Assembly: GCF_014205075.1 (NCBI RefSeq)
Contig: NZ_JACHMU010000001.1
Location: 2,914,001-2,978,000 of the forward strand
Direction of reading: 5' to 3'
Origin: Microbacterium ginsengiterrae
GTDB lineage: Bacteria; Actinomycetota; Actinomycetes; Actinomycetales; Microbacteriaceae
DNA: 64,000 bases
In this document: piece by piece, positions 38,995 to 47,735 of the stretch
Position numbering within the stretch: position 1 is the first letter of the stretch
Layout: each line of letters starts with the position of its first letter
Translations under genes and position numbers: made by a program
Notes under the pieces: model-generated
What the model was told of the DNA's origin: nothing
The model's database searches: none
What the model saw: the letters and a program-made list of their open reading frames with translations, nothing else

Positions 38995-39561
38995 GTGGCT
39001 GTTCTTCCGATTCGCATCATGGGCGATCCTGTCCTGCACTCCCCCGCATCCGAGGTCGCTGAGATCGACGACGAGATACGCCGTCTCGTCGCCGACATGT
39101 TCGAGACCATGGATGCCGCTCCCGGCGTCGGCCTTGCGGCCCCGCAGGTCGGTCATGCGCTCCGCATCTACACGTATGCGTACGTCGACGACGACGACCG
39201 CCCCTGGCGCGGTGTCATCATCAACCCGGTGCTGTGGATGTCGCCGCCCGAGCCCGGCGCCCCTGACCCGGAGGAAGAGTCCGAAGGGTGCCTCTCGTTC
39301 CCCGGCGAGCGGTTCCCGCTGCGTCGCGCCGATCGCGTCCTCGTCACCGGGATCGACCTCGAGGGCGCACCGGTGCGCATCGAGGTCGACGGCTGGCGCG
39401 CGCGCATCATGCAGCACGAGTTCGATCACCTCGACGGCATCCTCTACATCGACCGCCTCTCGGACGGCGACTGGAAGACGGCACAGAAGATCGCCCGCAA
39501 GCGCGGGTGGGGCCGCACCAGTTCGAGCTGGATGCCGGGTGTCGACGATCTCGAGGGATAG
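38995..39561 (+). CDS. def: peptide deformylase
   Basis: 188 aa, start GTG. Removes the formyl group from new proteins before Map acts. The three motifs are intact: GVGLAAPQVG (44-53), EGCLSFPG (97-104, metal ligand C99) and HEFDH (141-145, H141, E142, H145). The C-terminal ~35 residues are a basic extension. The gene is transcribed alone from a leaderless-type promoter. Confidence 0.96.
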   Translation: MAVLPIRIMGDPVLHSPASEVAEIDDEIRRLVADMFETMDAAPGVGLAAPQVGHALRIYTYAYVDDDDRPWRGVIINPVLWMSPPEPGAPDPEEESEGCLSFPGERFPLRRADRVLVTGIDLEGAPVRIEVDGWRARIMQHEFDHLDGILYIDRLSDGDWKTAQKIARKRGWGRTSSSWMPGVDDLEG

Positions 39562-39562
39562 A

Positions 39563-39568
39563 TAGGAT
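39563..39568 (+). promoter_or_regulatory. -10 box for septum-formation lipoprotein gene
   Basis: TAGGAT lies 2 nt after the def stop, about 52 nt before the next start codon, which has its own GGAGGAGA ribosome site. This suggests separate transcription from def. Confidence 0.4.
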
Positions 39569-39620
39569 TGCGCACGCCGACGCCACGAGTCGGCTGCGAT
39601 CACCGGAGGAGAACACGATC

Positions 39621-40142
39621 ATGATCACCACGCGCACGACGCGCACACTCGCGCTGGCAGGGACCGCGGTCGCCCTGACCGTCGCGCTCAGCGGATGCAA
39701 CGTCCTCGGTGGCAGCAACGACGCGCAGCGCGACGAGGAGGGGAACGTCACGGAGGGCTCGAACATCGACGTCTTCTCCCTGCAGGTCGGCGACTGCATG
39801 CCGGAGGCAGACACCACAGGGGAGATCACGGATCTCGACGTCGTGCCCTGCTCCGAGCCGCACACCGACGAGGTCTTCTACGAGTTCGAACTCACGGGGG
39901 ACGAGCTGCCGAGCGAGGACGAGATCACCGCCGAGGTCGAGGCCCAGTGCGTCCCGGCCTTCTCGGAGTTCGTCGGCACCGACTACTACGAGTCGACCCT
40001 GGACTTCTGGTGGATGACCCCCACCGAGGAGACCTGGACGCAGGCGAACGATCGCCTCGTGCAGTGCATCGTCTACGAACCCGACGAGGCCGGTACCGGC
40101 TCGGTCGAACTCACCGAATCCCTCGAGGGCGCCGCGCGCTGA
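39621..40142 (+). CDS. lipoprotein with septum-formation (Septum_form) domain
   Basis: 173 aa. The N-terminus is a lipoprotein signal (MITTRTTRTL, hydrophobic core, lipobox LSGC with C26). The mature protein carries the domain pattern GDCMPE, VVPCSEPHTDEVFYEFEL, an acidic stretch, CVPAFSEFVG, and CIVYE, with four cysteines likely forming two disulfides. This resembles the actinobacterial septum-formation family; the role is poorly defined. A strong terminator follows. Confidence 0.75.
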   Translation: MITTRTTRTLALAGTAVALTVALSGCNVLGGSNDAQRDEEGNVTEGSNIDVFSLQVGDCMPEADTTGEITDLDVVPCSEPHTDEVFYEFELTGDELPSEDEITAEVEAQCVPAFSEFVGTDYYESTLDFWWMTPTEETWTQANDRLVQCIVYEPDEAGTGSVELTESLEGAAR

Positions 40143-40160
40143 TCCCACAGGGAACGGCGA

Positions 40161-40192
40161 AACCCCCAGGACTTCGTGAAGTCCTGGGGGTT
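40161..40192 (+). terminator. intrinsic terminator (bidirectional type)
   Basis: A perfect 14-bp stem (40161-40174 with 40179-40192) has a CGTG loop and is followed by a T run on the plus strand. On the minus strand it lies just after tRNA-Asn, so it may end both convergent transcripts. Confidence 0.95.
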
Positions 40193-40197
40193 TTTTG

Positions 40198-40270
40198 CTC
40201 CCCCGGTTGGACTCGAACCAACAACCTGCCGGTTAACAGCCGGCTGCTCTGCCAATTGAGCTACAGGGGA
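40198..40270 (-). tRNA. tRNA-Asn (anticodon GTT)
   Basis: 73 nt folds as a cloverleaf on the minus strand. The acceptor arms TCCCCTG and CGGGGGA pair over 7 bp (with one G-T), the D-loop is AGCTCAATTGGCAGAGC, the anticodon arm CCGGC-TGTTAAC-CGG puts GTT at the anticodon, and the T-arm has GGTTCGAGTCC. The discriminator is G and no CCA is encoded. Confidence 0.95.
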
Positions 40271-40363
40271 TCATGCCTCGTCGCCGAGGCAACTCCACAA
40301 TCCTAGCAAACTCCCACGGGTGCTCGTCACATCGGCGAGGCCCGTCGGGCGTGTCTCACGCGT

Positions 40364-41140
40364 TCACCACCCCGGGGAATCCGCCTCCGCGTTCGGGACC
40401 CAGAGAAGGTCCTTGCCGACACCGCGCGCCACGACGTGACCACCGCGCAGCATGAGGGTCTCCGCGTTGAGTTCGCGGATGAAGGCGGCGTCGTTCGTGA
40501 CGAGGAGCGCGCCCATCCCGTCCTCCTTCCGGCGCCGGGTGATCGCGTCGAACACCACCGGCCGCACCTCCAGGTCGAGGTTCGCCAGCGGCTCATCGGC
40601 GATGAGCACCCTGGGCTCCAGCACGAACGACCGGGCGATCGCCACGCGCTGACGCATGCCGGCGCTGAGCTCGTACGGGAACTTCGCCGCTGTTCCCAGC
40701 GGCAGGTGCATCTCGTCGAGCAGCGTGGCGACACGGATGGACAGCGCCCTGGTGTTCACCCGCTTCTCCCGGATGAGGATCGGTTCGGCGATGACGTCGC
40801 TGACGGTCAGGGTGGGCGGCAGATCGGCGCCGGCGCCCTGCGGGATGTACCCCGTACGGTAGGTGAGTTCGCGATGACGGCGTCCCGGCTTGCGCACGTT
40901 GACGCCGCAGACCTCCGCCCGCCCTCCGGCGATGCGCACGGAGGGGTCCGTCGCTCCGGCGAGGGCCGCGACGAGCGTGGATTTCCCTGATCCGGTCGGA
41001 CCGGCGACACAGATCAGCTCCCCGGGCGGCAATGCGAAGGTCACACCGTCGACGGCGCGCGTCGGCGCACTGTGACCGATCCGATCGATGACGAGATCGG
41101 AGCAGTCGATCAGGTGAGTGGAGGGGGGCTTTCGGGGCAT
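40364..41140 (-). CDS. orphan ABC transporter ATPase
   Basis: 258 aa. One ABC domain with Walker A GPTGSGKST near 47, Q-loop GYIPQGAGADLPPTLTV, signature LSAGMRQRVAIAR (A replaces the usual second G) and Walker B VLIADEPLANLD. The closest style is peptide/nickel (DppD/OppD) type importers. No permease or binding protein adjoins; upstream is dnaG, downstream tRNA-Asn. Its partner must be elsewhere or it acts outside transport. Confidence 0.8.
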   Translation of the reverse strand: MPRKPPSTHLIDCSDLVIDRIGHSAPTRAVDGVTFALPPGELICVAGPTGSGKSTLVAALAGATDPSVRIAGGRAEVCGVNVRKPGRRHRELTYRTGYIPQGAGADLPPTLTVSDVIAEPILIREKRVNTRALSIRVATLLDEMHLPLGTAAKFPYELSAGMRQRVAIARSFVLEPRVLIADEPLANLDLEVRPVVFDAITRRRKEDGMGALLVTNDAAFIRELNAETLMLRGGHVVARGVGKDLLWVPNAEADSPGW

Positions 41141-41176
41141 GATCCCATCCTCCCCCGCGGCGGGAATCTGCGGGGG

Positions 41177-43036
41177 TTACGACTCGGCGAACCGCTGACG
41201 CTCCCCGTCGATGTCGCGCAGGCGAACGCGCAGGGCGCGTCCGCCGTCGGAGTCCGCCGGGACGCGCTGGATCGCGCCGAGCAACTCCTGCTTCTCGCGC
41301 TCCAGGCTGCGGACGATCATGCGGCGGCACAGGTCGGCGGTGGAGGCCACCGCCCCCGCCTCGTCCTTCGCAGGGAACGGACTCATGAGGAGCTCACCGG
41401 CGAGCGTCCGGTACGGCTCGCGCACGGCGTTGACGGCATCCATCGCCCAACCGGCCCTCGTCCTGTCGGGGACGGCCGCGATCGTCTCGCGGATCGCCTC
41501 GAGCGCCGGATGCCGGAACGGCGCTCCGAGTGCCCGGGACAGCATCGCCTGATCGACCTGGTGACCGTACTGCAGCGCGCCCATGATCATGCCCCGCTCC
41601 ATGGCCACGTCGGCCGTGCGCGGCAGGCTCGCCAGCGTGACAGCCGGGATGCCACCCGGTTCCGGCGCCGGCGCACCCTGGGCCTTCTCAGGCTGTCTCT
41701 GACCGGTCGTCGCGGCCCCGCGCGCAGCGCGCTCCACTTCGGCGCGCACCTCGGTCGGGTCCATGCCGAGGCGGCGCGCCAGCACACGCTCATAACCGGG
41801 ACGGATCAGCCGGTCGCGGATCTCCGCGACGATGGGCGCCGCCGCTCGCAGCGCGCCGACCTGCCCCTCGACCGTCGCCAGGTCGAAGCCCGCCAGCTTG
41901 CGGTCGATCGCGAACTCGAACATCGGCACCTTGGCGTCCATGAGGCCCCGCACCGCGGCATCTCCTCGCTGCAGGCGAAGATCGCACGGGTCGAGTCCGT
42001 TCGGGGCCACGGCGACGAACGTCTGCGCGTTGAACCGGTCGTCCTCGCTGAAGGCGCGCAGCGCGGCCTTCTGCCCCGCCTCGTCACCGTCGAACGTGAA
42101 GACGACCTCGCCGGAACTGGAATCGTCGCCCATCACCCGGCGGAGCACCTTGATGTGCTCCGGCCCGAACGCCGTGCCACAGGTGGCGATCGCCGTCGTC
42201 ACGCCCGCGAGGTGGCAGGCCATCACGTCGGTGTACCCCTCGACGACGACGACCCGACGAGGGTCGCCGCGGGAGATGTCACGCTTGGCGAGGTCGAGCC
42301 CGTAGAGCACCTGGGCCTTCTTGTAGATGATCGTCTCAGGGGTGTTGAGGTACTTCGGCCCCTGGTCGTCGTCGAACAGCTTCCGCGCGCCGAAGCCGAT
42401 CGTCTGACCGGTCACGTCGCGGATCGGCCAGACAAGTCGACCGCGGAACCGGTCGTATACACCGCGGTGGCCCTGCGAGACGAGCCCCGCGGCGAGCAAC
42501 TCGTCGCGGGTGAACCCCTGGGCGGTGAGAGCCTTGAGCATGCCGTCCCAGCCGCGAGGCGCGAATCCCACTCCGAAGTGCGCGGCCGCTCCCGCGTCGA
42601 ACCCGCGCTCACCGAGGAAGCGCCGCCCCGTCTCGGCGTCCGCGCTCAGCAGCTGGCTGCGGAAGAACTCCGCCGCTGCCGTGTTCGCGGCGTACAGGCG
42701 ACTGCGCCCGCTCGTCTCCGGTGCCGCTCCCCCGTCCTCGTAGTGCAGGGTGTAACCGAGCCGTCCGGCCAGGCGCTCGACGGCTTCGGTGAAGCTGACG
42801 TGATCCATCGCACGCAGGAAGGAGTACACGTCGCCCGACTCGCCGCATCCGAAGCAGTGGTAGAACCCCACTTGCGGTCGCACGTGGAAGCTCGGACTCT
42901 TCTCATCGTGGAACGGGCACAGCCCCTTGAGCGATCCGACGCCGGCGGACTTCAGCGCGACGCGCTCTCCGACGATGTCGCCGATGTTGGTCCGCGCCTT
43001 GACCTCGTCGACGTCGGCCTGTCTGATGCGAGGCAT
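41177..43036 (-). CDS. dnaG: DNA primase
   Basis: 619 aa. Makes RNA primers at the replication fork. The CHC2 zinc finger is CPFH with CFGC (C40, H43, C61, C64), then the catalytic core with FGVGFAPRGWD, the TOPRIM motif VVVVEGYTDVMACH and the acidic FTFDGDEAGQKAALR, and a C-terminal helicase-binding region. Its ATG overlaps the dgt stop by one base (TGATG). Confidence 0.96.
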   Translation of the reverse strand: MPRIRQADVDEVKARTNIGDIVGERVALKSAGVGSLKGLCPFHDEKSPSFHVRPQVGFYHCFGCGESGDVYSFLRAMDHVSFTEAVERLAGRLGYTLHYEDGGAAPETSGRSRLYAANTAAAEFFRSQLLSADAETGRRFLGERGFDAGAAAHFGVGFAPRGWDGMLKALTAQGFTRDELLAAGLVSQGHRGVYDRFRGRLVWPIRDVTGQTIGFGARKLFDDDQGPKYLNTPETIIYKKAQVLYGLDLAKRDISRGDPRRVVVVEGYTDVMACHLAGVTTAIATCGTAFGPEHIKVLRRVMGDDSSSGEVVFTFDGDEAGQKAALRAFSEDDRFNAQTFVAVAPNGLDPCDLRLQRGDAAVRGLMDAKVPMFEFAIDRKLAGFDLATVEGQVGALRAAAPIVAEIRDRLIRPGYERVLARRLGMDPTEVRAEVERAARGAATTGQRQPEKAQGAPAPEPGGIPAVTLASLPRTADVAMERGMIMGALQYGHQVDQAMLSRALGAPFRHPALEAIRETIAAVPDRTRAGWAMDAVNAVREPYRTLAGELLMSPFPAKDEAGAVASTADLCRRMIVRSLEREKQELLGAIQRVPADSDGGRALRVRLRDIDGERQRFAES

Positions 43037-44418
43037 CAGCGGGCCCCTTCGGTGAGACGGACAGGATGCTGCGTGCGAGTCCGCTGGGTCGAACGCGCGG
43101 TGCGCGGCGTCCAGATCCCGACCTCCGCCGGATCGATGTCTCCGACAAGCCGGTTGTGCCAGTCCAGGGCCGTCTGGTCCGTGAGGCTGGCGATCTGGTC
43201 CACCACCACTCGGGCGCGCACGGCATCGGTGTCTGCGGCGAGGAAGTCCGCGGCGAATGCCGGCTCCAGCACATCAGCGCCCGCGTTCCACAGCGCATCC
43301 GTCGACCAGAGCGCGTCGGCGAGACGTGTGAGGACCCTGCGCTGCTCCTTGTAGACGCCCTTGCGGGCGTCGATGGTGACGATGGCCTGCCCCATGATGC
43401 CCTTGAGGACCGCGATCTCCGCCTCGACGACACGGGGGACGACGACGTGGGCGTTGTACCGGACCAGCGACGGGCCGTCGTAGGTCTCTCTCGTCGCCGT
43501 CACCGCTGCACGCGCGAAACGGCCGATGAGGTCACTGGTGAGGTTCTTGAGACGCGCGAGATCCTGGCGGGAGCGATCGAACGAGGTGAGCCACATCGAC
43601 TGCCGCGTGAGACGGTACAGCGCGTCGGCCAGCTCGTCCCGTGTGAAGTCGTATCCGACCCACTGCTGGATCCGACTGACCAGTGCCTGGTGCTCAGCGG
43701 GATCGGACAGCTGCGCCACGTCGAGGTAGCCGTTGACGATCGCGTCCTCGAAGTCGTGCACGGAGTAGCCGATGTCGTCCGAGAGGTCCATGATCTCGGC
43801 CTCGATGCACCGCAGCCGCCCGGGTGCGCCGTCGCGCATCCAGCGGAACACCGCCTCATCCTCCGGGTACACGCCGAACTTCAGGCGGCCACCGGGGTCG
43901 GGGACGGGGCTGTCGACCGTCCAGGGGTACTTGCACGTGGCGTCGAGGCTCGCCCTGGTGAGGTTGAGTCCGACCGAGCGACCGTCGTCATCGAGGACCT
44001 TGGCCTCGAGCCGGGTGAGGATGCGCAGCGACTGCGCGTTTCCCTCGAACCCGCCGATGGGCTCTGCCCATTCGTTCAGGGCCCGCTCGCCGTTGTGGCC
44101 GAACGGCGGGTGACCGAGGTCGTGGCTCAGGCATGCGGTGTCGACGACGTCCGCCGAGACACCGAGTGCCCCGGCCAGTTCGCGTCCGACCTGCGCGACC
44201 TCCAGCGAATGGGTGAGGCGGTTGCGGGCGAAGTCCGCGGTGCTCGCAGGGCTCAGGACCTGCGTCTTCGCCGCGAGGCGACGCAGCGCCGCGGAGTGCA
44301 GCACCCGGGCGCGGTCACGGGCGAAGTCGTCGCGTTCCGATCGGTGAGTCTGTGTGACGAAGCGTTCGGCGTCGTGCGGCTCGTACCCGGGCACGCCGAC
44401 CCAGGACGCGTCAGCCAC
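43036..44418 (-). CDS. dgt: dGTP triphosphohydrolase (dGTPase-like HD protein)
   Basis: 460 aa from a GTG at 44418; an adjacent GTG at 44421 is equally possible. It hydrolyses dGTP to deoxyguanosine. The HD domain has RNRLTHSLEVAQVGREL, CLSHDLGHPPFGHNGE and, further on, EAEIMDLSDDIGYSVHDFEDAI. The start overlaps the end of dusB, so dusB-dgt-dnaG form one unit, as in other Actinobacteria. Confidence 0.93.
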   Translation of the reverse strand: MADASWVGVPGYEPHDAERFVTQTHRSERDDFARDRARVLHSAALRRLAAKTQVLSPASTADFARNRLTHSLEVAQVGRELAGALGVSADVVDTACLSHDLGHPPFGHNGERALNEWAEPIGGFEGNAQSLRILTRLEAKVLDDDGRSVGLNLTRASLDATCKYPWTVDSPVPDPGGRLKFGVYPEDEAVFRWMRDGAPGRLRCIEAEIMDLSDDIGYSVHDFEDAIVNGYLDVAQLSDPAEHQALVSRIQQWVGYDFTRDELADALYRLTRQSMWLTSFDRSRQDLARLKNLTSDLIGRFARAAVTATRETYDGPSLVRYNAHVVVPRVVEAEIAVLKGIMGQAIVTIDARKGVYKEQRRVLTRLADALWSTDALWNAGADVLEPAFAADFLAADTDAVRARVVVDQIASLTDQTALDWHNRLVGDIDPAEVGIWTPRTARSTQRTRTQHPVRLTEGAR

Positions 44419-45565
44419 CACTGTTCTCGATCTCCGCTCCGCGCAGCATCTCGCCGGTGCTCGCCTCGACGTCGCGCGTCTCCAGCCACTTGTCCGGCAG
44501 TGCAGGACGCTTCGGGCGTCCGGACCGGCCGCGCTGCCCCTCCGCCCCCTCGCCGGGATACGGCGCGTCACGGTCGAGCTGCCCGAGGAGCTCGTCGATG
44601 TGCGCGAGGCTCTGCGCGGTCGCGAGACCCGTACGGATCTCACTCCCGACCGGGTAGCCCTTGAAGTACCAGGCGACGTGCTTGCGGATGTCGCGGCATC
44701 CGTGGTCCTCATCGTCGAAGAACTCGACGAGCAGCTCGGCGTGACGGCGGAAGGCGTCGGCGACGAAACCGAGTGTGGCATCGACGTCCGGTGCCTCCGC
44801 ACCGAAGGCGGCGGCGAGGTCTCCGAACAGCCAGGGCCGACCGAGGCAGCCGCGGCCGACGACGACGCCGTCGCAGTCGGTCTCGGCCATCATGCGGACG
44901 GCGTCCTCGGCCGCCCAGATGTCTCCGTTGCCGAGCACCGGGATGCCCGTGACGGCCTGCTTCAGCTCACCGATCGCGTTCCAGTCGGCGTGACCGGAGT
45001 AGAACTCGCTGGCGGTACGGGCGTGCAGAGCGACGGCGGCCGCACCGGCGTCTTCTGCGGCGCGTCCGGCATCGAGGAACGTGAGGTGGTCGGGGTCGAT
45101 GCCCTTGCGCATCTTGACGGTGAGCGGCAGCGGGCCGGCGGCCTTGACGGCCTGCTCGACGATGTCGGCGAAGAGCTTCGTCTTCCACGGCAGCGCGGCA
45201 CCGCCGCCCTTGCGGGTGACCTTGGGGACGGGGCATCCGAAGTTCAGGTCGATGTGGTCGGCGTGGTCCTCTGCGACGATGATGCGCACGGCCTCGGCGA
45301 TGGTGCCGGGGTCGACGCCGTACAGCTGGATCGAGCGCGGCGTCTCGGACTCATGATGACGGATGAGGCGCATGGTCGTGTCGTTGCGTTCCACGAGAGC
45401 GCGCGACGTGATCATCTCACTGACGTAGAGGCCGGCGCCGTACTCGCGACACAGTCGACGGAACGCCGTGTTCGTGATCCCGGCCATCGGGGCGAGGACG
45501 ACCGGCACGTCGAGTTCGATCGGGCCGATGCGCAGTGCGCGTGCGGGTGCGGGAGCGATAGTCAT
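44411..45565 (-). CDS. dusB: tRNA-dihydrouridine synthase (DusB-like)
   Basis: 384 aa from the ATG at 45565 after GAGAGGA; an upstream frame of 17 codons is excluded. It reduces uridine in tRNA D-loops with FMN and NADPH. Visible: VVLAPMAGITNTAFR, DLNFGCPVPKVTRKGGGAAL with the catalytic C111, HARTASEFYSG and GVVVGRGCLGRPW. It overlaps dgt by 8 bp. Confidence 0.95.
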   Translation of the reverse strand: MTIAPAPARALRIGPIELDVPVVLAPMAGITNTAFRRLCREYGAGLYVSEMITSRALVERNDTTMRLIRHHESETPRSIQLYGVDPGTIAEAVRIIVAEDHADHIDLNFGCPVPKVTRKGGGAALPWKTKLFADIVEQAVKAAGPLPLTVKMRKGIDPDHLTFLDAGRAAEDAGAAAVALHARTASEFYSGHADWNAIGELKQAVTGIPVLGNGDIWAAEDAVRMMAETDCDGVVVGRGCLGRPWLFGDLAAAFGAEAPDVDATLGFVADAFRRHAELLVEFFDDEDHGCRDIRKHVAWYFKGYPVGSEIRTGLATAQSLAHIDELLGQLDRDAPYPGEGAEGQRGRSGRPKRPALPDKWLETRDVEASTGEMLRGAEIENSGG

Positions 45566-45615
45566 GTCCTCTCCATTCTCCCACCCTCTCCGCACCCTGC
45601 GCCGCATCGCGGACA

Positions 45616-45621
45616 TAGGGT
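45616..45621 (+). promoter_or_regulatory. -10 box for leaderless glutathione peroxidase transcript
   Basis: TAGGGT followed by 6 nt and the ATG at 45628. The hexamer and spacing are identical to those of def. Confidence 0.55.
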
Positions 45622-45627
45622 GTGGAT

Positions 45628-46122
45628 ATGACCGATTCCAGCGTTCGCCAGATCCCGTTCACCGATGCGAACGGCGCTCAGAAGACCATCGACGACCTCG
45701 GAGCGGATGTCGTCCTCGTCGTCAATGTCGCCTCCAAGTGCGGCCTGACCCCGCAGTACGAGCAGCTCGAGCAGCTGCAGCGCACCTACGGTGAGCGCGG
45801 GTTCAGCGTCGTCGGCTTCCCCTGCAATCAGTTCATGGGACAGGAGCCGGGCTCACTCGAGCAGATCCAGGAGTTCTGCTCGACGACGTACGGCGTGAGC
45901 TTCCCGATCAACGACAAGGTGCGCGTGAACGGGCGCTCGGCCACCGACCTCTACAAGACGCTCACCCAGACGCCGGATGCCCGTGGCAAGACCGGTCGTG
46001 TGGAATGGAACTTCGAGAAGTTCCTCGTGCTGCCCGACGGCTCCGTTCAGCGGTTCCGTCCGAAGCAGACGCCCGACTCCCCGGAGATCATCGAGGCCAT
46101 CGAGGGTGCGCTGACCCGCTGA
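45628..46122 (+). CDS. glutathione peroxidase-family thiol peroxidase
   Basis: 164 aa. The catalytic tetrad is readable: peroxidatic C38 (VASKCGLTPQY), Q72 (in MGQEPG), W127 and N128 (VEWNFEKF). Selenocysteine is replaced by cysteine. A resolving cysteine may be C66 or C84. Actinobacteria lack glutathione, so the reductant is probably thioredoxin or mycothiol. Start at 45628 follows the -10 box by 6 nt; a GTG at 45622 would lie within the promoter spacer. Confidence 0.9.
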   Translation: MTDSSVRQIPFTDANGAQKTIDDLGADVVLVVNVASKCGLTPQYEQLEQLQRTYGERGFSVVGFPCNQFMGQEPGSLEQIQEFCSTTYGVSFPINDKVRVNGRSATDLYKTLTQTPDARGKTGRVEWNFEKFLVLPDGSVQRFRPKQTPDSPEIIEAIEGALTR

Positions 46123-46188
46123 GCCCTTGCTCGGTGGCGACTCGATGCGCGGTGGACCCGTCCGCCTCGCATCGACTCCCGACACACC

Positions 46189-46228
46189 AGTGGCACGGAC
46201 CGCGCCGCGAGGCGTGATCCGTGCCACT
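46189..46228. terminator. hairpin between gpx and convergent dsbA-like gene
   Basis: An 11-bp stem (46189-46199 with 46218-46228) holds an 18-nt loop that itself contains a CGCC-GCGA-GGCG mini-hairpin. A second 8-bp inverted repeat flanks 46142-46178. Both transcripts end here; the T-rich tail is short. Confidence 0.55.
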
Positions 46229-46251
46229 TCTGTTGGTGGAGCCGGCGCGCG

Positions 46252-46959
46252 TCAGACGGTCGCGGCTTCTTCGGCTTCGGCGGTCTCTCCCGCCCCCGCG
46301 CCGTCCCGCTTCGCCCACAGATCGCGCAGCACGTTGGTGAAGGTGTCGGCGGGCTGAGCTCCGGAGATCCCGTACTGCCCGTTGAGGACGAAGAACGGCA
46401 CGCCCTGGATCCCGTAGGCCTGCGCCTGTGCCTGATCCTGGCGGACGGCCGGCAGATGCGTCTCGCTCTCGAGCGCCGCGCGGGTGGACTCGGCATCCAG
46501 CCCCACCTCGACGGCGAGCTCGACGAGGTCGTCAACACGGCCGACGTGCTTGCCCTCGGTGAAGTACGCGGACATCAGCCGCTCCTCCATCTCGTGCTGA
46601 AGACCTGCGGCCTTGGCGTGGTGGAGCAGCTCGTGCGCCTTCACGGTGTTGGTGTGCTTGAGCAGGTCGAACCGGTACTCGAGCCCCGCCTTCGCGGCGA
46701 CCGCGGTGACGTTGTCGAGCATCTGCGTGACCTGTTCGCGCGGCATGCCCTTGTGCCCTGCGAGGAAGTCGATCTCGTCACCGTCGAAGTCGACGGGCGT
46801 GTCAGGCGAGAGTTCGAAGGAATGGAAGGTGATGTCGACCTGCGGGGCGTCTTCGTCGGATGCGGTCGCCGCGAGACCCGCTTCGAGATTGCGCTTGCCG
46901 ATGTAGCACCACGGGCAGGCGATGTCGGACCAGATGTCAATGGTTATGGGTTGGCTCAC
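46252..46959 (-). CDS. DsbA-family thioredoxin-fold protein (FrnE-like)
   Basis: 235 aa, start GTG at 46959. It has a CPWC redox motif at 15-18 (DIACPWCYIGK), the cis-proline segment GIQGVPFFVLNG near 190, and a helical insertion. No signal peptide, so it acts in the cytosol. FrnE/2-hydroxychromene-isomerase-like members reduce or isomerise small substrates or disulfides. The C-terminal tail is acidic and low complexity. Confidence 0.85.
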   Translation of the reverse strand: MSQPITIDIWSDIACPWCYIGKRNLEAGLAATASDEDAPQVDITFHSFELSPDTPVDFDGDEIDFLAGHKGMPREQVTQMLDNVTAVAAKAGLEYRFDLLKHTNTVKAHELLHHAKAAGLQHEMEERLMSAYFTEGKHVGRVDDLVELAVEVGLDAESTRAALESETHLPAVRQDQAQAQAYGIQGVPFFVLNGQYGISGAQPADTFTNVLRDLWAKRDGAGAGETAEAEEAATV

Positions 46960-47000
46960 CCTCGGTACAACATCGGCACCGCCGCGATATATTCCGTTGA

Positions 47001-47006
47001 TAGCAT
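47001..47006 (+). promoter_or_regulatory. -10 box for P-loop protein, leaderless type
   Basis: TAGCAT followed by 6 nt and the ATG at 47013; no ribosome site is seen before the ATG. Confidence 0.45.
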
Positions 47007-47012
47007 CTCCGA

Positions 47013-47573
47013 ATGCTGTCCGCCTCCGATCCGCTGCCCTTCCGCCCGCAGCGGGTGCTCATCGCCGGAGTCACCGGATCGGGGAAGACCACGCTCGCCC
47101 GGCGCCTCGCGACGAAGTGGGATCTCACGCATCACGAGATCGACGCCCTCCATCACGGGCCGAACTGGACCCCGCGCCCGCAGTTCCTCGACGACGTGCG
47201 CGCCTTCGCCTCGACCGAGCGGTGGGTCACGGAGTGGCAGTACACCAGCAAGGGGACCGACGAGATCGTCACGCCGCGGGCGCAGCTCGCGATCTGGCTC
47301 GACTATCCGTGGCACGTGGTGCGGGGACGTCTCGTGCGGCGCACGCTGCAGCGCAGCATCCTGCGGACGAAGATGTTCAACGACAACGTCGAGAAACCCC
47401 TCTGGGAGCTCCTGCGCACCCGAGACCCCGAGGAGAACATCCTCGTCTGGCAGTCGAGGACGCGGAACAACTGGTCCACCCGAATGCCGGCGATCCAGGA
47501 GCGGTTCCCGCACCTGACGATCGTGCGGCTCCCCCACCCGCGGGCCACGGAGCGCTGGCTGCAGGCGAACTGA
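47013..47573 (+). CDS. P-loop NTPase resembling small adenylate/shikimate-like kinases
   Basis: 186 aa. Walker A is GVTGSGKTTLARRLA (about 19-33), followed by DALHHGPNWTPR, then WLDYPWHVVRGRLVRRTL in the lid-like region and a C-terminal end with WSTRMPAIQERFPHLTIVRL. This matches the family of topology-modulation or adenylate-kinase-like proteins whose substrate is unknown. It stands alone, divergent from the DsbA-like gene. Confidence 0.75.
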   Translation: MLSASDPLPFRPQRVLIAGVTGSGKTTLARRLATKWDLTHHEIDALHHGPNWTPRPQFLDDVRAFASTERWVTEWQYTSKGTDEIVTPRAQLAIWLDYPWHVVRGRLVRRTLQRSILRTKMFNDNVEKPLWELLRTRDPEENILVWQSRTRNNWSTRMPAIQERFPHLTIVRLPHPRATERWLQAN

Positions 47574-47652
47574 TCCCGCGGCTTCCGGGACATGCAGGTC
47601 CCGGCGTGCGACCCAGCGCCGGCGGGCGACCTACCGCACACGCGCGACGACC

Positions 47653-47735
47653 GCACGGATGCAGGGTGGTCGCACGCCTGCAGGGAGAATCGGTTGGTTC
47701 GGACCTGCATCCGTGCTTCGACCCTGCATCCGTGC
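47653..47735. repeat. 15-bp inverted repeat with an extra direct copy
   Basis: A 15-bp word (47653-47667) recurs inverted at 47721-47735, and a 14-bp near-copy in the same inverted sense lies at 47703-47716. The left arm could pair with either. It lies in the 267-bp gap between the P-loop gene and convergent uppS, which holds no gene. Confidence 0.8.

Noticed and set aside
40198..40270. tRNA-Asn as an integration site for a genomic island
   Set aside because: Neighbours are housekeeping genes, no integrase gene adjoins and I saw no duplicated tRNA end.
41072..43354. 760-codon plus-strand frame
   Set aside because: Antisense to dnaG with no domain pattern.
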